From assembly GCF_028583425.1 (NCBI RefSeq), contig NC_072801.1:10808001-10872000 (forward strand): a stretch of 64,000 bases of DNA, read 5' to 3'. The notes below the pieces were generated by a model that saw only the letters and a list, made by a program, of their open reading frames with translations, made no database searches and had not been told where the DNA came from. This document shows positions 22,287 through 33,103 of the stretch, one piece after another (the stretch's first letter is position 1; each line of letters starts with the position of its first letter). Source of the DNA: Eublepharis macularius (Eukaryota > Chordata > Lepidosauria > Squamata > Eublepharidae). The position numbers and the translations under genes are program-made.

Positions 22287-22672
22287 CTGTTATCTTTTGG
22301 GCCTGTGGGGAGCGTCCACTTAGAACGAGCTGCTCCTGACACAGGTTTTGGAACTTCCCAGTGTTTGCAATCATCTCCTGTCTGCATGGCAGCATTTTTT
22401 GGATGGCACCCACTACTTTTTTGCACAAGTCTAAAAACTCTTACAGGATCTGTGAGGTTGGGGGTCTGGGCTGGTCAGACTCCCTGCTCAATGCAGGAAA
22501 GGGAATCTAGAGCTTTCCTGACAGATCCCAGCTTCTGACGGAAGGCCGGAGACCAACGCTCATCCTCTCTCCTAGGTAACTGGTTCCATTGTCTAACTGC
22601 ACTCAGCATTAGGAAGTTTACTCCCTATGTCCATCCCAAATCTAATTTCCTGTAACAAGCACATTAGATATA
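22287..22672. other. Intergenic, possible CR1 fragment
   Basis: 22,550-22,670 (ACTGGTTCCATTGTCTAACTG, GGAAGTTTACTCC) resembles the C-terminal coding part of a CR1 read on the minus strand, as at 29.08 and 62.9 kb. It is too decayed to delimit. Confidence 0.4.
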
Positions 22673-22680
22673 GTTTTGCC

Positions 22681-22939
22681 CAGGGCTTTTTTTCTGGGAA
22701 AAGAGGTGGTAGAACTCAGTGGGTTGCCCTCAGAGAAAATGGTCCCATGGCTGGTGGCCCCGCCCCTGATCTCCAGACAGAGGGGAGTTGAGATTGCCCT
22801 CCGCGCCGCTGAGCGGTGTGGAGGGCCATCTCAACTCCCCTCTGTCTGGAGATTGGGGGCGGGGCCACCAGCCATGTGACCATTTTCAAAAGGTTCCGGA
22901 ACTCTCTTCCACCACGTTCGAGCTGAAAAAAAAACCCTG
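22681..22939. mobile_element. hAT-like palindromic MITE, family A copy 6
   Basis: A 259-bp short-subfamily copy with the exact 8-bp duplication GTTTTGCC (22,673-22,680 and 22,940-22,947). The central palindrome turns at GCCGCTGAGCGG. Confidence 0.9.
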
Positions 22940-22947
22940 GTTTTGCC

Positions 22948-23488
22948 CTGTGCAGGGGGAGAGAACAATGTGTTGCCCTCTTCCATGGGGCAGCACTTCG
23001 AGGAGTGAAGAAGTTGGTCTGTGAGATGCAAATATTCACCTGCCAACATGGGTCCTTTATCTCACAAAACCCACCCTAACTACACATTCTGAACTAGCTC
23101 TCCCAAATCCTTGTTGTTAAAACTTAACTACATTTAACCCCACCTGGTGGGGGGGGCACCTGGTGGGGGGGTGCATCTTGGCCCTGTCCACCCTCAGGTA
23201 CATGTTTCAGAGGCCCTTGGAGGGGGGAAACCCTCTTCAAATTGCCCTGGAAAAACTGCAAGTCAAGTCGGCAGGCTTTTACGAGCAAACACCGGGGAAC
23301 TGTAACACCAGCCAGAAATTCCTACGGGGATATCAAGTCACTTCAGGACACAACACATTCATCTTTGCCCACAAAAGATCTTTGTTGTGGAGCTGTCGAT
23401 AGGCTCGCTGTGCCTCTGAAGCCGAACATATCACAGAAAATTCATCTGCAATATCTGCCCTGCCTTATCTAGACAGGGCCAAGATGCA
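22948..23488. other. Intergenic, no gene seen
   Basis: No gene or delimitable repeat seen. Confidence 0.35.
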
Positions 23489-23496
23489 CTCCAAAC

Positions 23497-23987
23497 CAGG
23501 GCTTTTTTTCTGGGAAAAGAGGTAGTGGAACTCAGTGGTGGAACTCAAGACCGCACAATGACGTCGCTTTGGGTCAGCTGGAACAAGGGGGGAGTTTTTT
23601 AACGTTTAAATCGCCCTCGGCAAAAATGGTCACATGGCCGGTGGCCCCGCCCCTGATCTCCAGACAGAGGGGAGTTTAGAATCTAAACTCCCCTCTGTCT
23701 GGAGATCAGGGGGCGGGGCCACCGGCCATGTGACCATTTTCAAGCAGTGCTGGAACTCCGTTCCACCACATTCCAGCTGAAAAAAAGCCCTGGGCCGTTT
23801 CCAGACGGCTTACCTGCCTCCGGAACGTCGCACCATGTTGTGGGGAAAACGCAAAATATCGCGTTTTCTCACGCGAGTTTTGCGCGACGTCGCGCAAAAC
23901 TCGCGTGAGAAAACGCGATATTTCGCGTTTTCCCCACAACATGGTGCGACGTTCCGGAGGCAGGTAAGCCATCTGGAAACGGCCCTG
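23497..23987. mobile_element. hAT-like palindromic MITE, family A copy 7, interrupted
   Basis: The outer 8-bp duplication CTCCAAAC lies at 23,489-23,496 and 23,988-23,995. The element runs CAGGGCTTTTTTTCTGGG...AAAAAAGCCCTG, but a 192-bp palindrome (23,793-23,984) has inserted exactly at its last three bases, duplicating CTG. Confidence 0.9.
23793..23984. mobile_element. 192-bp near-perfect palindrome (Harbinger-like)
   Basis: GGCCGTTTCCAGACGGCTTA pairs with the opposite end almost without mismatch through to the dyad centre (CGACGTCG at about 23,886-23,893). It contains TCGCACCATGTTGTGG, GCAAAATATCGCG and GCGAGTTTTGCGCG words. The 3-bp duplication CTG is at 23,790-23,792 and 23,985-23,987. 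As a single strand it would be one long hairpin. Confidence 0.85.
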
Positions 23988-23995
23988 CTCCAAAC

Positions 23996-24830
23996 AATTT
24001 TTTGTAGTTTGCTACGTGCAGGGAGGCTGAACTAGAGGAAAACGGCTATTACCGTGGCACTACCAAGGATGTGCTCAACCAAGGCATTAGCCTTAACCAT
24101 ACTGACATGTAGTGAAAGCATAGGCGTGCATGGCCTGTGACAGTACGAACAACTTCCTTACTAGGCAAGAAGAAACAACATAGGCAGGGCTGAAAGTAAC
24201 TTATATTTCCTGCTGGAACTGTTTCTCTTCTGGGGATCATAGCAGAAGGTGGTGGAGGGGACACCATTTTGGCCACATTCTTATCAGTACCCTGTACTCT
24301 CCCATGCAAGCTTACTTTCACCCCTGAATGCAGAGAGAAGACAGAGCAAGGAACAGCTGACTCACAGACAGACCCATACTAGAGCCTTGCAGGTAAAGAT
24401 TTGGCTAGAGATTTCAGAGACACGTGAGCATTAGACATTTGGGAGGGGGGAACAGCTCCTGGACACATGCACTTATCCTCTCTGTCTGTAATTTCTTTCA
24501 CTTCGTTTTCTTTCTTCATCAGGTTTCTCCCCTTTATTCTTCTGGACCACACGTGCTTTCTGAGAGACTGTATATATTGCAGAAGGGATCTTAGCTCACT
24601 CTATTAAATGTTTCATTTCCCCTGTGTCTAACTCCATTCTTGGCGACTGTGAATTCCCTCCCTAATTTTAATAGGGCTTCTTGTACTGTCCTAGGATCAT
24701 CCTGTTATTAATGGTTGATAACCCATCTCCAACAAAGGAATGGATTGAGCTGTTTGTAGGTGATTGGTCTGAAAAAGGCTTATTCAGGTTGGTTGTCTTA
24801 ACTGCTCCTCTCATTGGCTAACAATTAAAC
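23996..24830. other. Intergenic, no gene seen
   Basis: Unique-looking sequence; no exon-like segment. Confidence 0.4.
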
Positions 24831-24840
24831 TATTATTAGC

Positions 24841-25138
24841 AAAATAGTAAAGAGTCCAGTTGCACCTTTAAGACTAACCAACTTTATTGTAGCATAAGCT
24901 TTCGAGAACCACAGCTCTCTTTGTCAGATGCATCCTCAGCTTTCGAGAACCACAGCTCTCTTTGTCAAATGCACCTGACGAAGAGAGCTGTGGTTCTCGA
25001 AAGCTGATGATGCATCCGATGAAGAGAGCTGTGGCTCTTGAAAGCTTATGCTACAACAAAGTTGGTTAGTCTTAAAGGTGCTACTGGACTCTTTACTATT
25101 TTGCTACTACAGACTAACACGGCTAACTCCTCTCAAAA
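24841..25138. mobile_element. Penelope-like repeat, inverted multi-unit copy
   Basis: An inverted arm with TTTCGAGAACCACAGCTCTC repeated, then direct blocks CTGACGAAGAG (24,977) and CCGATGAAGAG (25,016), then the direct arm ending CTAACACGGCTAACTCC. The flanks TATTATTAGC (24,831-24,840) and TATTATCAGC (25,139-25,148) match 9 of 10. Confidence 0.8.
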
Positions 25139-25148
25139 TATTATCAGC

Positions 25149-26420
25149 CAATCCAAACTGGGATTTCAATCTCCCTGATTCGTTTTAGTTTGGCAGTCTT
25201 GGGAGCTAGTGGAGGGAGAAGAGTTTGGGCTCCTACTTTCTTCAGCCTTTAAGGACTTTTGGAATTTTGAGGGAGAGGGGTGGGGCTTGGCTGGACTGGC
25301 CATTTAGCTTACGGGGGAACTGCCTTAGAGGGCTGCTAGTGGCAAGGAGCAAAAACACGGAAGTGCCTATAACTCTGCCCGAGCCTCAGGGGCTGCTTGG
25401 CTTGGACTCCTCTAATCAGCCGTGGAAGTTGGTGTCAGGTCACTGGTTGTCTCTTCCTGTACTGCTTCCAGTTTGGGGGGTGATGCAATTGGTGAGCTGA
25501 TGATGCCCGTTGCCAGCGTCACTGAAATGCGTGGCCCCACAGTGCAGGCTTGTAGCTCCACGAGGGCCACTTAGCTTGATCTGCTCCAGGGCTGTTTTAC
25601 TTCCCAGGCTGCACCTCGTGGTGGGTCAGCTCCAATGCATTGGCAGCATTAAGCAGATGCAATTCTGGCTTTGAATCGATATGTCAAAGACAAGCGTGAG
25701 TCCCTTGTTTTAATAGCACATCACAATTCAGACCAGTAGTTATGCTCCATGCTCTTGAGTTTTTGCTCAATAAAGTAAGACCTATTGTCCTGTCTCAGAG
25801 GTCTAGAGGCTCCACGCCGCTTCTGTGAGTTGGAGGAACTTGGAGCACCTGGGAAAGAAATAGAAAACTAAGCGTTAGAACAGTTCCCAGCAGCCCCTTC
25901 TTAAATAATATCTTTTTTTCATTTCTGTGTTCTCTGCTAGGCTTCCACTTGAAGGGGCTGGACTAGAAGAGGAACCAGGTCAGGAGAGAAGAGCAGAAAC
26001 TGGTTTTAAAATTGACAAATGGTCGCTTTTCACCAGAGACAACAAAGGGCCACCCGGCTGGAACCTGAGATAAGAGTGCTCCACTTACTGCAGGGATCTG
26101 CACCGCAAAAAAAGGGGGCTGGGGAGAGGGCAAATGGCGGGGGGGGGATGTAGATTTGCTGTTAGCTACTGGAGTTGGGGCAAGGGTACTTTTATAGCTC
26201 CTGGAAATGGTTCATGATGGCATGTAGAGGCAATAAAATATAGAAGGCAGTTGTATAACTGAGTGACGTTTGCTCTGGAGTTCTGCAGTGACAGAGGCTC
26301 AGGGCTGGACGAAACCTTCCGCAAGTGGACTTAGGCTGCAGAGACGCAGCCAGCTGCTGTCCTGCAGCCCTTGACCGATCGCATTGTTTATTGCATGGCC
26401 CAGTTGTCGATCATATCAAC
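25149..26420. other. Intergenic, no gene seen
   Basis: No gene or delimitable repeat. Confidence 0.4.
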
Positions 26421-26423
26421 TTA

Positions 26424-26759
26424 GAGCCAAAACACACGTTAAGAAAAACCTAGGTTCAGCACGTGTTCTCTTACCTCAAGGTTTGCCGGGATCTGTAGGA
26501 GTCCTGGAAGCTTAAAGATCTGTAGGGGTCCTGGAAGCTTAAAGTCCTGGAAGCTTAAAGGATCTGTAAGCGTCCTGGAAGCTTAAAGGCGTCCTGGAAG
26601 CTTAAAGCTTAAAATACAGGCGCCTGTATTTCCCTTTCCCTTTTTGCTGCTCTGTAAATGCTAAACTTTAAGCTTCCAGGACGCCTACAGATCCCAGCAA
26701 ACCTTGAGGTAAGAGAACACGTGCTGAACCTAGGTTTTTCTTAACGTGTGTTTTGGCTC
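26424..26759. mobile_element. Harbinger-like long-TIR element with internal tandem repeat
   Basis: A 336-bp element with inverted arms of about 95 bp that differ at only about two positions (ends GAGCCAAAACACACGTTAAG). It is flanked by the exact 3-bp duplication TTA (26,421-26,423 and 26,760-26,762), the preferred PIF/Harbinger target. Next to the left arm is a run of about six copies of CCTGGAAGCTTAAAG, with or without GATCTGTAGG spacers. Non-coding. Confidence 0.85.
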
Positions 26760-26762
26760 TTA

Positions 26763-26970
26763 TTCTAGGTAATCTGCCAATGAGAAAGGTGAACTATAAA
26801 TAATGTAAATAAATAAATCTATCTAACCCATATCAAAGATTTCTTGCTTGTTTTAGGGGGCGAAGGTTCGCTGTCAGTGGCCGGAAGACAATCCAGGCTG
26901 GAGAGGGAAATTCTGCCTTTGACCTCGTCAGATCTCATACTATGGGAGAAGCAAGAGGGCAACATTGTCT
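26763..26970. other. Intergenic
   Basis: Short spacer with no identifiable content. Confidence 0.3.
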
Positions 26971-26974
26971 CTCA

Positions 26975-27545
26975 GAGCCACGCTACAAGTGACGCCTGAC
27001 ACAGGTTGGACACTTGTCAGCTCCCTCAAGTTTTGATGGGAAATGTAGGCATCCTGGTCTTGCAGCTGTAATGGAGAGCCAAGCTGTAAAACCAGGATGC
27101 CTACACTTCCCATCAAAACTTGAGGGAAGCTGACAAGCAGGGCCGGCGTGCCCATAGAGGCCAGGTAGGCGGTGGCCTCAGGCGCAAGGGCCCTGGAGAG
27201 GCGCCGGAGGGGGTGTCGGGGGCGGAGGCGTGCGCTGTGGAGCTGGTGTGGCTGGCCCACAGCTACTGCAGCCAGCCCCGTGCCGCTGCTGCTGCCGCCA
27301 CACGACCCAGCCGGGCACAGCAACCACGAGCCGCTGCCAGGGTGGCATGCAAAGCGTGGAGGAGCCTCCACCCGCCACCCCAGCCATCCGCCGGCAAATG
27401 ACCTCGGCCTGCGCTGCGCGATGATGTCATCGCATGTGCACGCTGTGCGCGCGTGCACAGGGGTTACCACAGGCGCCAGAAACCCTGGCGCCGGCAGTGC
27501 TGACAAGTGTCCAACCTGTGTAAGGCGTCACTTGTAGCTTGGCTC
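26975..27545. mobile_element. Fold-back element interrupted by a hAT-like insertion
   Basis: The same family as 10,105-10,456: GAGCCACGCTACAAGTGACG opens an arm that reappears inverted and ends TTGTAGCTTGGCTC at 27,545. The right arm is split at CTGACAAG by the element 27,138-27,499. Without that insertion the element would be about 200 bp and almost wholly palindromic. Confidence 0.8.
27138..27499. mobile_element. hAT-like element, CAGGGCCGGC ends
   Basis: A 362-bp, very GC-rich insertion with ends CAGGGCCGGCGTGCC and GCGCCGGCAGTG (8 of 10 terminal bases inverted-complementary) and the exact 8-bp duplication CTGACAAG (27,130-27,137 and 27,500-27,507). Open frames within it on both strands reflect GC content, not a gene. 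Confidence 0.85.
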
Positions 27546-28314
27546 TGAATCAGCAAGCCTCCCAAATGGCTCTGGCCCCGGACTGCAGCACTCTTACTCA
27601 GACCGCAGTCCTGCCTGAACACAGGCAAAAATGTTGAAGTCACAGCACTCCTCTTGTGCCACCACTAAATTTTATGCCACTGCTCTGTACCTAGCTGTGC
27701 CTGTTCATTTCCACCAATTGTTCACTGGGCACTTGAAGAGGCTGCTCTGTTTATTTAGTGTGTCGCGCTGCCACGGAGGACCCTGGATGAATGGTGCTTT
27801 GTTCCGGGCGGCGCTGGGTCCTGTGTTCTTTTGCTTGCCTTTCAGCAAGAAAGGGAACAAATGAATGTCTTTCCTATCACAGTCCCCTTGCACAGGAAAG
27901 TGGAATCTATGTCTTGCTTTTCCTCTCTTAAATTTCAGTTCTGGATCAAGAAAATGCACAGTGCAGTGGCAGATGGTAACAGTCTCACGACCTCCTTAGG
28001 GCGGGCCGTCACGCTTCTTCATGTCAGTCCAAGGAGTTTGTCTCATTTGCCATCAGTGGATGGGAAAAGATGCTAAAGGCGCACACAGGACCGTGGCTCA
28101 ACAATGGGACCACTTCTCTTCTAATGTGTTTTTCAAGGAGGGGAGCAATATGGCACCCACTGCTCCATTGTTTGGGGGACTGGTCAGGGCAAAGGAAACA
28201 TAAATGGTGACTGTTCTCAGGGGCAAGCTTGGAAATTAAAATGGCCCACCAACAAACCAGGCTGAGTGGCCCCTGCAGTTCTAAGCAGAGCTACTGGGGC
28301 TTGGCTCTGCTGAC
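27546..28314. other. Intergenic, no gene seen
   Basis: No gene or delimitable repeat. Confidence 0.4.
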
Positions 28315-28326
28315 TCTTGGATGCCA

Positions 28327-28529
28327 AATAGTAAAGAGTCCAGTAGCACCTTTAAGACTAACCAACTTGATTGTAGCGTAAGCTTTCAAGAACCACAGCT
28401 CTCTTCATCAGATGCATCTCGAGATGGTTCTCGAAAGCTTATGCTACAATCAAGTTGGTTAGTCTTAAAGGTGCTACTGGACTCTTTACTATTTAGCAAC
28501 TACATACTAACACAGCTAACTCCTCTGAA
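28327..28529. mobile_element. Penelope-like repeat, compact inverted copy
   Basis: A 203-bp copy: inverted arm, a shortened centre (TGCATCTCGAGATGGTTCTC), direct arm and CTAACACAGCTAACTCCTC. The flanks TCTTGGATGCCA (28,315-28,326) and TCTTGGGTACCA (28,530-28,541) match 10 of 12. The hammerhead-like block is deleted in this copy. Confidence 0.8.
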
Positions 28530-28541
28530 TCTTGGGTACCA

Positions 28542-28923
28542 GTGGCCCTCCAGAGCAGTGGCCCAACAGAAACTTTGGTGGACATATTTAGTTTTATCAG
28601 CGCTGCTGTTTTAATTTTTTATTTTTTGACTTTAAGAGAGATTAGATGGTCCACAGGTTGGAGTTTCACGGCCACTGATTGCTTTCTTGGATTAATGTTG
28701 TTACTCAATTATTTATCTTCAATTGAAGTAATTGCTATTTTTTAATCTGTCTGGGGTTTTTTTTGGCAGGTTGCTCTAAATGCTTTCTCAGTAGCAAGGT
28801 AGGAGAAGAATCTTTTAAATAAAGAGCATCAAGAAAATCTCTCTGCATATAGCAAAGTTCAGCATGTGGGAAGCTCAGCATATGGGGGAATCATTTAAAT
28901 ATGACACATACACACTCACATTC
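28542..28923. other. Intergenic, no gene seen
   Basis: AT-rich with no identifiable feature. Confidence 0.35.
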
Positions 28924-29517
28924 ATAGAATCATAGAGTTGGAAGGGGCCGTACAGACCATCTAGTCCAACCCCCTGCCCAGTGCGGGATCAGCCTAAAGC
29001 ATCTCTGACAAGTATTCATCCAGCCTCTTCTTGAAAACTGCCAGTGAAGGGGAGCTCACCACCTCCCTAGGCAGCTGATTCCACTTTTGAGCTATTCTGA
29101 CTGTGAAAAAGTTCTTCCTAATATCCAGCCGGTACCTTTGTGCATGTAATTTAAACCCATTGCTTTGGGTCCTACCCTCTGCTGCCAACTGGAACAGCTC
29201 CCTGCCCTCCTCCAAATGACAGCCTTTCAAATACTCAGAGAGAGCAATCATGTCCGCCCTCAATCTCCTCCAAACTAAACATTCCCAAGGCCCTCAGCCT
29301 TTCCTTGTAGGGCTCAGTCTCCAGACCCCTGATCATTCTTGTCGCTCTCTTCTGTACCTTCTCAATTTTGTCCACATCCTTTTTGAAGTGAGGCCTCCAG
29401 AACTGCACACAATACTCCAGGTGTGGCCTGACCAAGGCAGTATAGAGAGGGGCTATGACCTCCTGCGATTTCGACGCTATGGCCCCTTTGTACCACATTC
29501 CGAGGTGGTACAGCCCA
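28924..29517 (-). mobile_element. CR1 LINE, 5'-truncated 3' fragment
   Basis: On the minus strand, two overlapping frames (about 29,498-29,235 and 29,263-28,994) encode the C-terminal part of CR1 ORF2 ([18 protein letters not shown], then [35 protein letters not shown]). They are shifted relative to each other near 29,250. The CR1 3' terminus ATCATAGAATCATAGAGTTGG-type sequence is at the left edge. The reverse-transcriptase core is absent. Confidence 0.9.
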
Positions 29518-31100
29518 GAATTCTAGCCTTTCTGTCTGTATAATGGACAGAACTCTGAGGGATGGCAGACACAGGACAGTAATTCAGAATCTAATTTTCT
29601 TTGGGGTGATGATGAGACATCCCTACATTATACTTGGCTAGTTCTTCAACCTCCGCATGCTCCTCCTTTAGAGCAAACTTGCTCTGCCAATCTTTTCTTC
29701 AGCACCGCAACCCCCTTTCATTCCCCAAGCCCCCCCCCCCCGGCCATTCCCAATCAGGGATAAATCTTGAATTCCTTGCTGTGAAATAGAAAATGGTTTC
29801 CTAGAGTGTATTGGTGGCTGAAATAGGAACAGCTGGCCAAACTGAGAGAGCTACAGGCATTTGGAAAGGGAGAGTTCCCAAAAATGTCACAGCAGTGAAC
29901 AAGTTCAACAGTCGAACTTGCCATTTTCCGCTGTGGTGACCAGATGTGAGCCCATCACTGGGCCCGGTAGGATTTGGTACCAGATGGCTCAAATGCCTGC
30001 TGATCAGGTCGGCATCAGATTTTTACAGAACTTTGCATGTGTGGAAATGAGGCTGATCTGAACAAATCAGCAGCCATTTAAATCACTAAGGAGTAGGACT
30101 ACTCAGATGAACAATAGGATGTTTCATTTTAAACACAGTGTTTAATTAAGACTGACTTACATGATTTGTGACTGACATAACCACCTACTTATCATTCTCA
30201 TCTAGATTGATTTGTGACTTTGCTGATTCCTGCCCTCTGCAGAGGATTGAAGCAAGTGGTCTGAAACAGAACGCAATCTCCCCCTCCTGACTCCGAGTGT
30301 TACCAAGTGATGCTCAGCTGCCGTAAAGCAATTGCCGAAATGCTTCAAGATGCAACAGCATTGCTTTTGGATTGGAATCATGGAGGAAAGCCACATTAAC
30401 TGTACAACTTAGTGACTGCATAGCAAACAAAGGTCACTTCTCCTTCTCCCCTTAGGACACTTTCTTTGTCCAGGAAAAGTTGGGAGGAAAGAAAAGATCT
30501 GGCAAGAGCCAAAGGATCTCACTGGCAACTGGAATGGCTAAGAAAGTCCAGTGTTGGTTTCGGATGGGAATGAATCTACACTCCTTGTGTAAACTGGCCT
30601 ATTGATCAGACCATCTGCCCAGGAGAGCTGTGAAGCACAGGGGAGGCATTAGGGATGTCTTACAGAGAAGTCTCAGTAACTCACCAAACTACAATTCCCA
30701 GGATTCACTTGGGGCAGCCATGCCAGTTAAACTGGTACCTAAATTAGCAGTATAGACCTGCCTTTTGGAGACGCTTCCTTCCTTGACATTGTACTATGAT
30801 AACAGACACTTGGGAATCCTGTCTGCTTTATCACACTCCACAATCCTGAAAAACCCACTCGCACACACAGCAGGCAGTGATTGCTGCAATGAGAACTGCA
30901 AAATACCAGACGCTTCTCTGCTTAACTATTAAATCAGGGTCAAAGCCTTTGCAAATACATCACACCTTTTTCTTCTAGGATCAGTTTTCATGGACTCCTC
31001 CATTAATGTCTACACTAGAATAACAGTGGCCAATCTTTAAAAGCCACACAAGACTTTTGTTTGTTTTTCACTGCAACTGGTAATCATACCCCCAGCAGGA
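29518..31100. other. Intergenic with an old repeat fragment
   Basis: Near 30,680-30,740 the phrase AACTACAATTCCCAGGATTC and GCCAGTTAAACTGGTACC are a decayed DNA-transposon fragment type common in amniotes. No gene seen. Confidence 0.4.
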
Positions 31101-31112
31101 ATTTACTAAACA

Positions 31113-31368
31113 CAGGGCTTTTTTTCTGGGAAAAGAGGTGGTGGAACTCAGTGGGTTGCCCTCAGAGAAAATGGTCACATGGCTGGTGGCCCCGCCCCCT
31201 GATCTCCAGACAGAGGGGAGTTGAGATGGCCCTCCGCGCCACATGGCGCGGAGGGCAATCTAACCTCCCCTCTGTCTGGAGATCAGGGGGCGGGGCCACC
31301 AGCCATGTGACCATTTTCAAGAGGTTCCGGAACTCCGTTCCCCCGTGTTCCCCCTGAAAAAAAGCCCT
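31113..31368. mobile_element. hAT-like palindromic MITE, family A copy 8
   Basis: A 256-bp short-subfamily copy with duplication TACTAAACA (31,104-31,112 and 31,369-31,377; 8 bp plus one). The central turn is GCGCCACATGGCGC. The right end has GTGTTCCCCCTG instead of the usual GTTCCAGCTG. Confidence 0.9.
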
Positions 31369-31377
31369 TACTAAACA

Positions 31378-31718
31378 TATACTGACAAAAGCCACCTCTT
31401 ACAAGGTCCAAGCGAAACTTTTAAACAAAGTATGAAGAATGAGAAATGCTGGATTAGGGGGCCTAGCTCATCCAAATCCAGACACTGAATTATAGTCTGT
31501 GTCTGCGTCCAGAGGCAGGATGTTTTCCCTGTTCATCTTGGAGGATCTTTGATGAGGCTTGGTGGATCTTTAAATTGGATATAGTCTCCCCAGCAGGTTT
31601 AAATGTTAATATGCATCTGTCATGCTTTTTAATTTAGTTGTACTCACTGTTAAGGTTTGGCATCCTATGTGATATAGGGGAGATTCCCCACAGCTGTTCT
31701 TTGCTACACCTGTATGTT
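31378..31718. other. Intergenic, no gene seen
   Basis: No identifiable feature. Confidence 0.35.
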
Positions 31719-31726
31719 GTCTAGAC

Positions 31727-32054
31727 CAGGGCTTTTTTTCAGCGGGAATATGGTGGAAAGGAGTTCTGGCACCTCTTGAAAATGGTCACATGGCTGGTGG
31801 CCCTGCCCCCTCATCTCCAGACAGAGGGGAGTTTAGATTGCTCTCCGTGCCATGCGGCGCAGAGGGCAATCTAAATTCCCTTCTGTCTGGAGATCAAGGG
31901 GCGGGGCCACTGGCCATGTGACCATTTTCTCCAAGGGCAATTTAAACTTTAAAAAACTCCCCCCTTGTTCCAGCTGACCCAAAGTGACGTCATTGTGCGG
32001 TCCTGAGTTCTACCACTGAGTTCCACCACCTCTTTTCCCAGAAAAAAAGCCCGG
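31727..32054. mobile_element. hAT-like palindromic MITE, family A copy 9
   Basis: A 328-bp long-subfamily copy with the exact 8-bp duplication GTCTAGAC (31,719-31,726 and 32,055-32,062), itself a palindrome. It includes the TTTAAAAAACTCCCCCC and CAAAGTGACGTCATTG segments. Confidence 0.9.
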
Positions 32055-32062
32055 GTCTAGAC

Positions 32063-32388
32063 TATTACATTGCTGCTTGAAAAGAATGCCTGATATATGC
32101 CAGGGATATGCCCTATGATGTAATATAAATTTCTGTTGTAAATATTCTGGATTCAGGTTTTTAACATGGATTTATGTAATGTATTGTATAGATTATATAA
32201 AAGTGTTTTAAATATTTTTTCTAGTATGTAACTACCAAGAAGGAGGAGACCAGAAAATGGGACATGAATTGCTAGCACACCTGTTGCAGTTACGCAGCAA
32301 AATATCTCGAATAATATCCCCCATGGTTGTAATGGACACTGCTCTTCTTAAACTTTGTATATGCCGCATATCTTTGTATCTTGAATGT

Positions 32389-32422
<34 letters not shown>

Positions 32423-33095
32423 CACTGGTCACTTTTTCAGTTATTTATTACATCTTTATTTAAAGGCACTCAGCACTTTATTGTAGTACGTGTTACTACT
32501 TTAGTTTTGCTGTAAATATGTGACCTTGATTGCTACTGTGTGCTGTGTATGTGACTGCCTGGGAGTTTTCTTGTTACACTTTCTGCAGAAACTGTTTTTG
32601 AAATTGACCAAAAGGAGTGAAGAAACTTACAAACTAGACAACTTTCATTGCAGTTTATTTGATTGTAAATGTTTTTGTAGTTAGTTGATCATGGCGCGCT
32701 TTACTCTGTAGTTTTGGTTTCTACCGTGACTCTCTCTATTCCGTTGGGTTTCCCTGTTCATCTGGCAACCCTAGAGAGATGTTAGACCAGTGGAAGCCCT
32801 TCAGACTGGAAAAAAAATTGTCTCTCAAACCCCTCCCATCCCCAAACAACTCGTGCTGATATTCATAGGGCATCCTTTGTTTGGCTTTTCTTTATGCTTT
32901 CAACAACTTTTAAAAAAAAAGCTTTTGGTAATAAAATCTTAATGAGACCAGGCTAGGTGCCAAATTGTCATGAAACAAACTCAAAGGAACTGAGAAACAA
33001 GCATTTTCAATTCTGCAGGGATGGCTGGAGGTGGAGGCGAGGGTCATCTCCAGCCTACATTCATGAGCGGGAAGAGGGTTAGACTTTAGAACCTT
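32063..33095. other. Intergenic, AT-rich
   Basis: Contains an (AT)n run at about 32,390-32,416 and otherwise no identifiable feature. Confidence 0.4.
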
Positions 33096-33103
33096 CTTCT
33101 GCA

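Noticed and set aside
26940..27506. 188-codon minus-strand frame
   Set aside because: It runs across a fold-back element and an inserted GC-rich hAT-like element; it is not a gene.
28994..29498. Possible host protein-coding gene on the minus strand
   Set aside because: The translation is the C-terminal part of CR1 ORF2, frameshifted and followed by the CR1 3' terminus.
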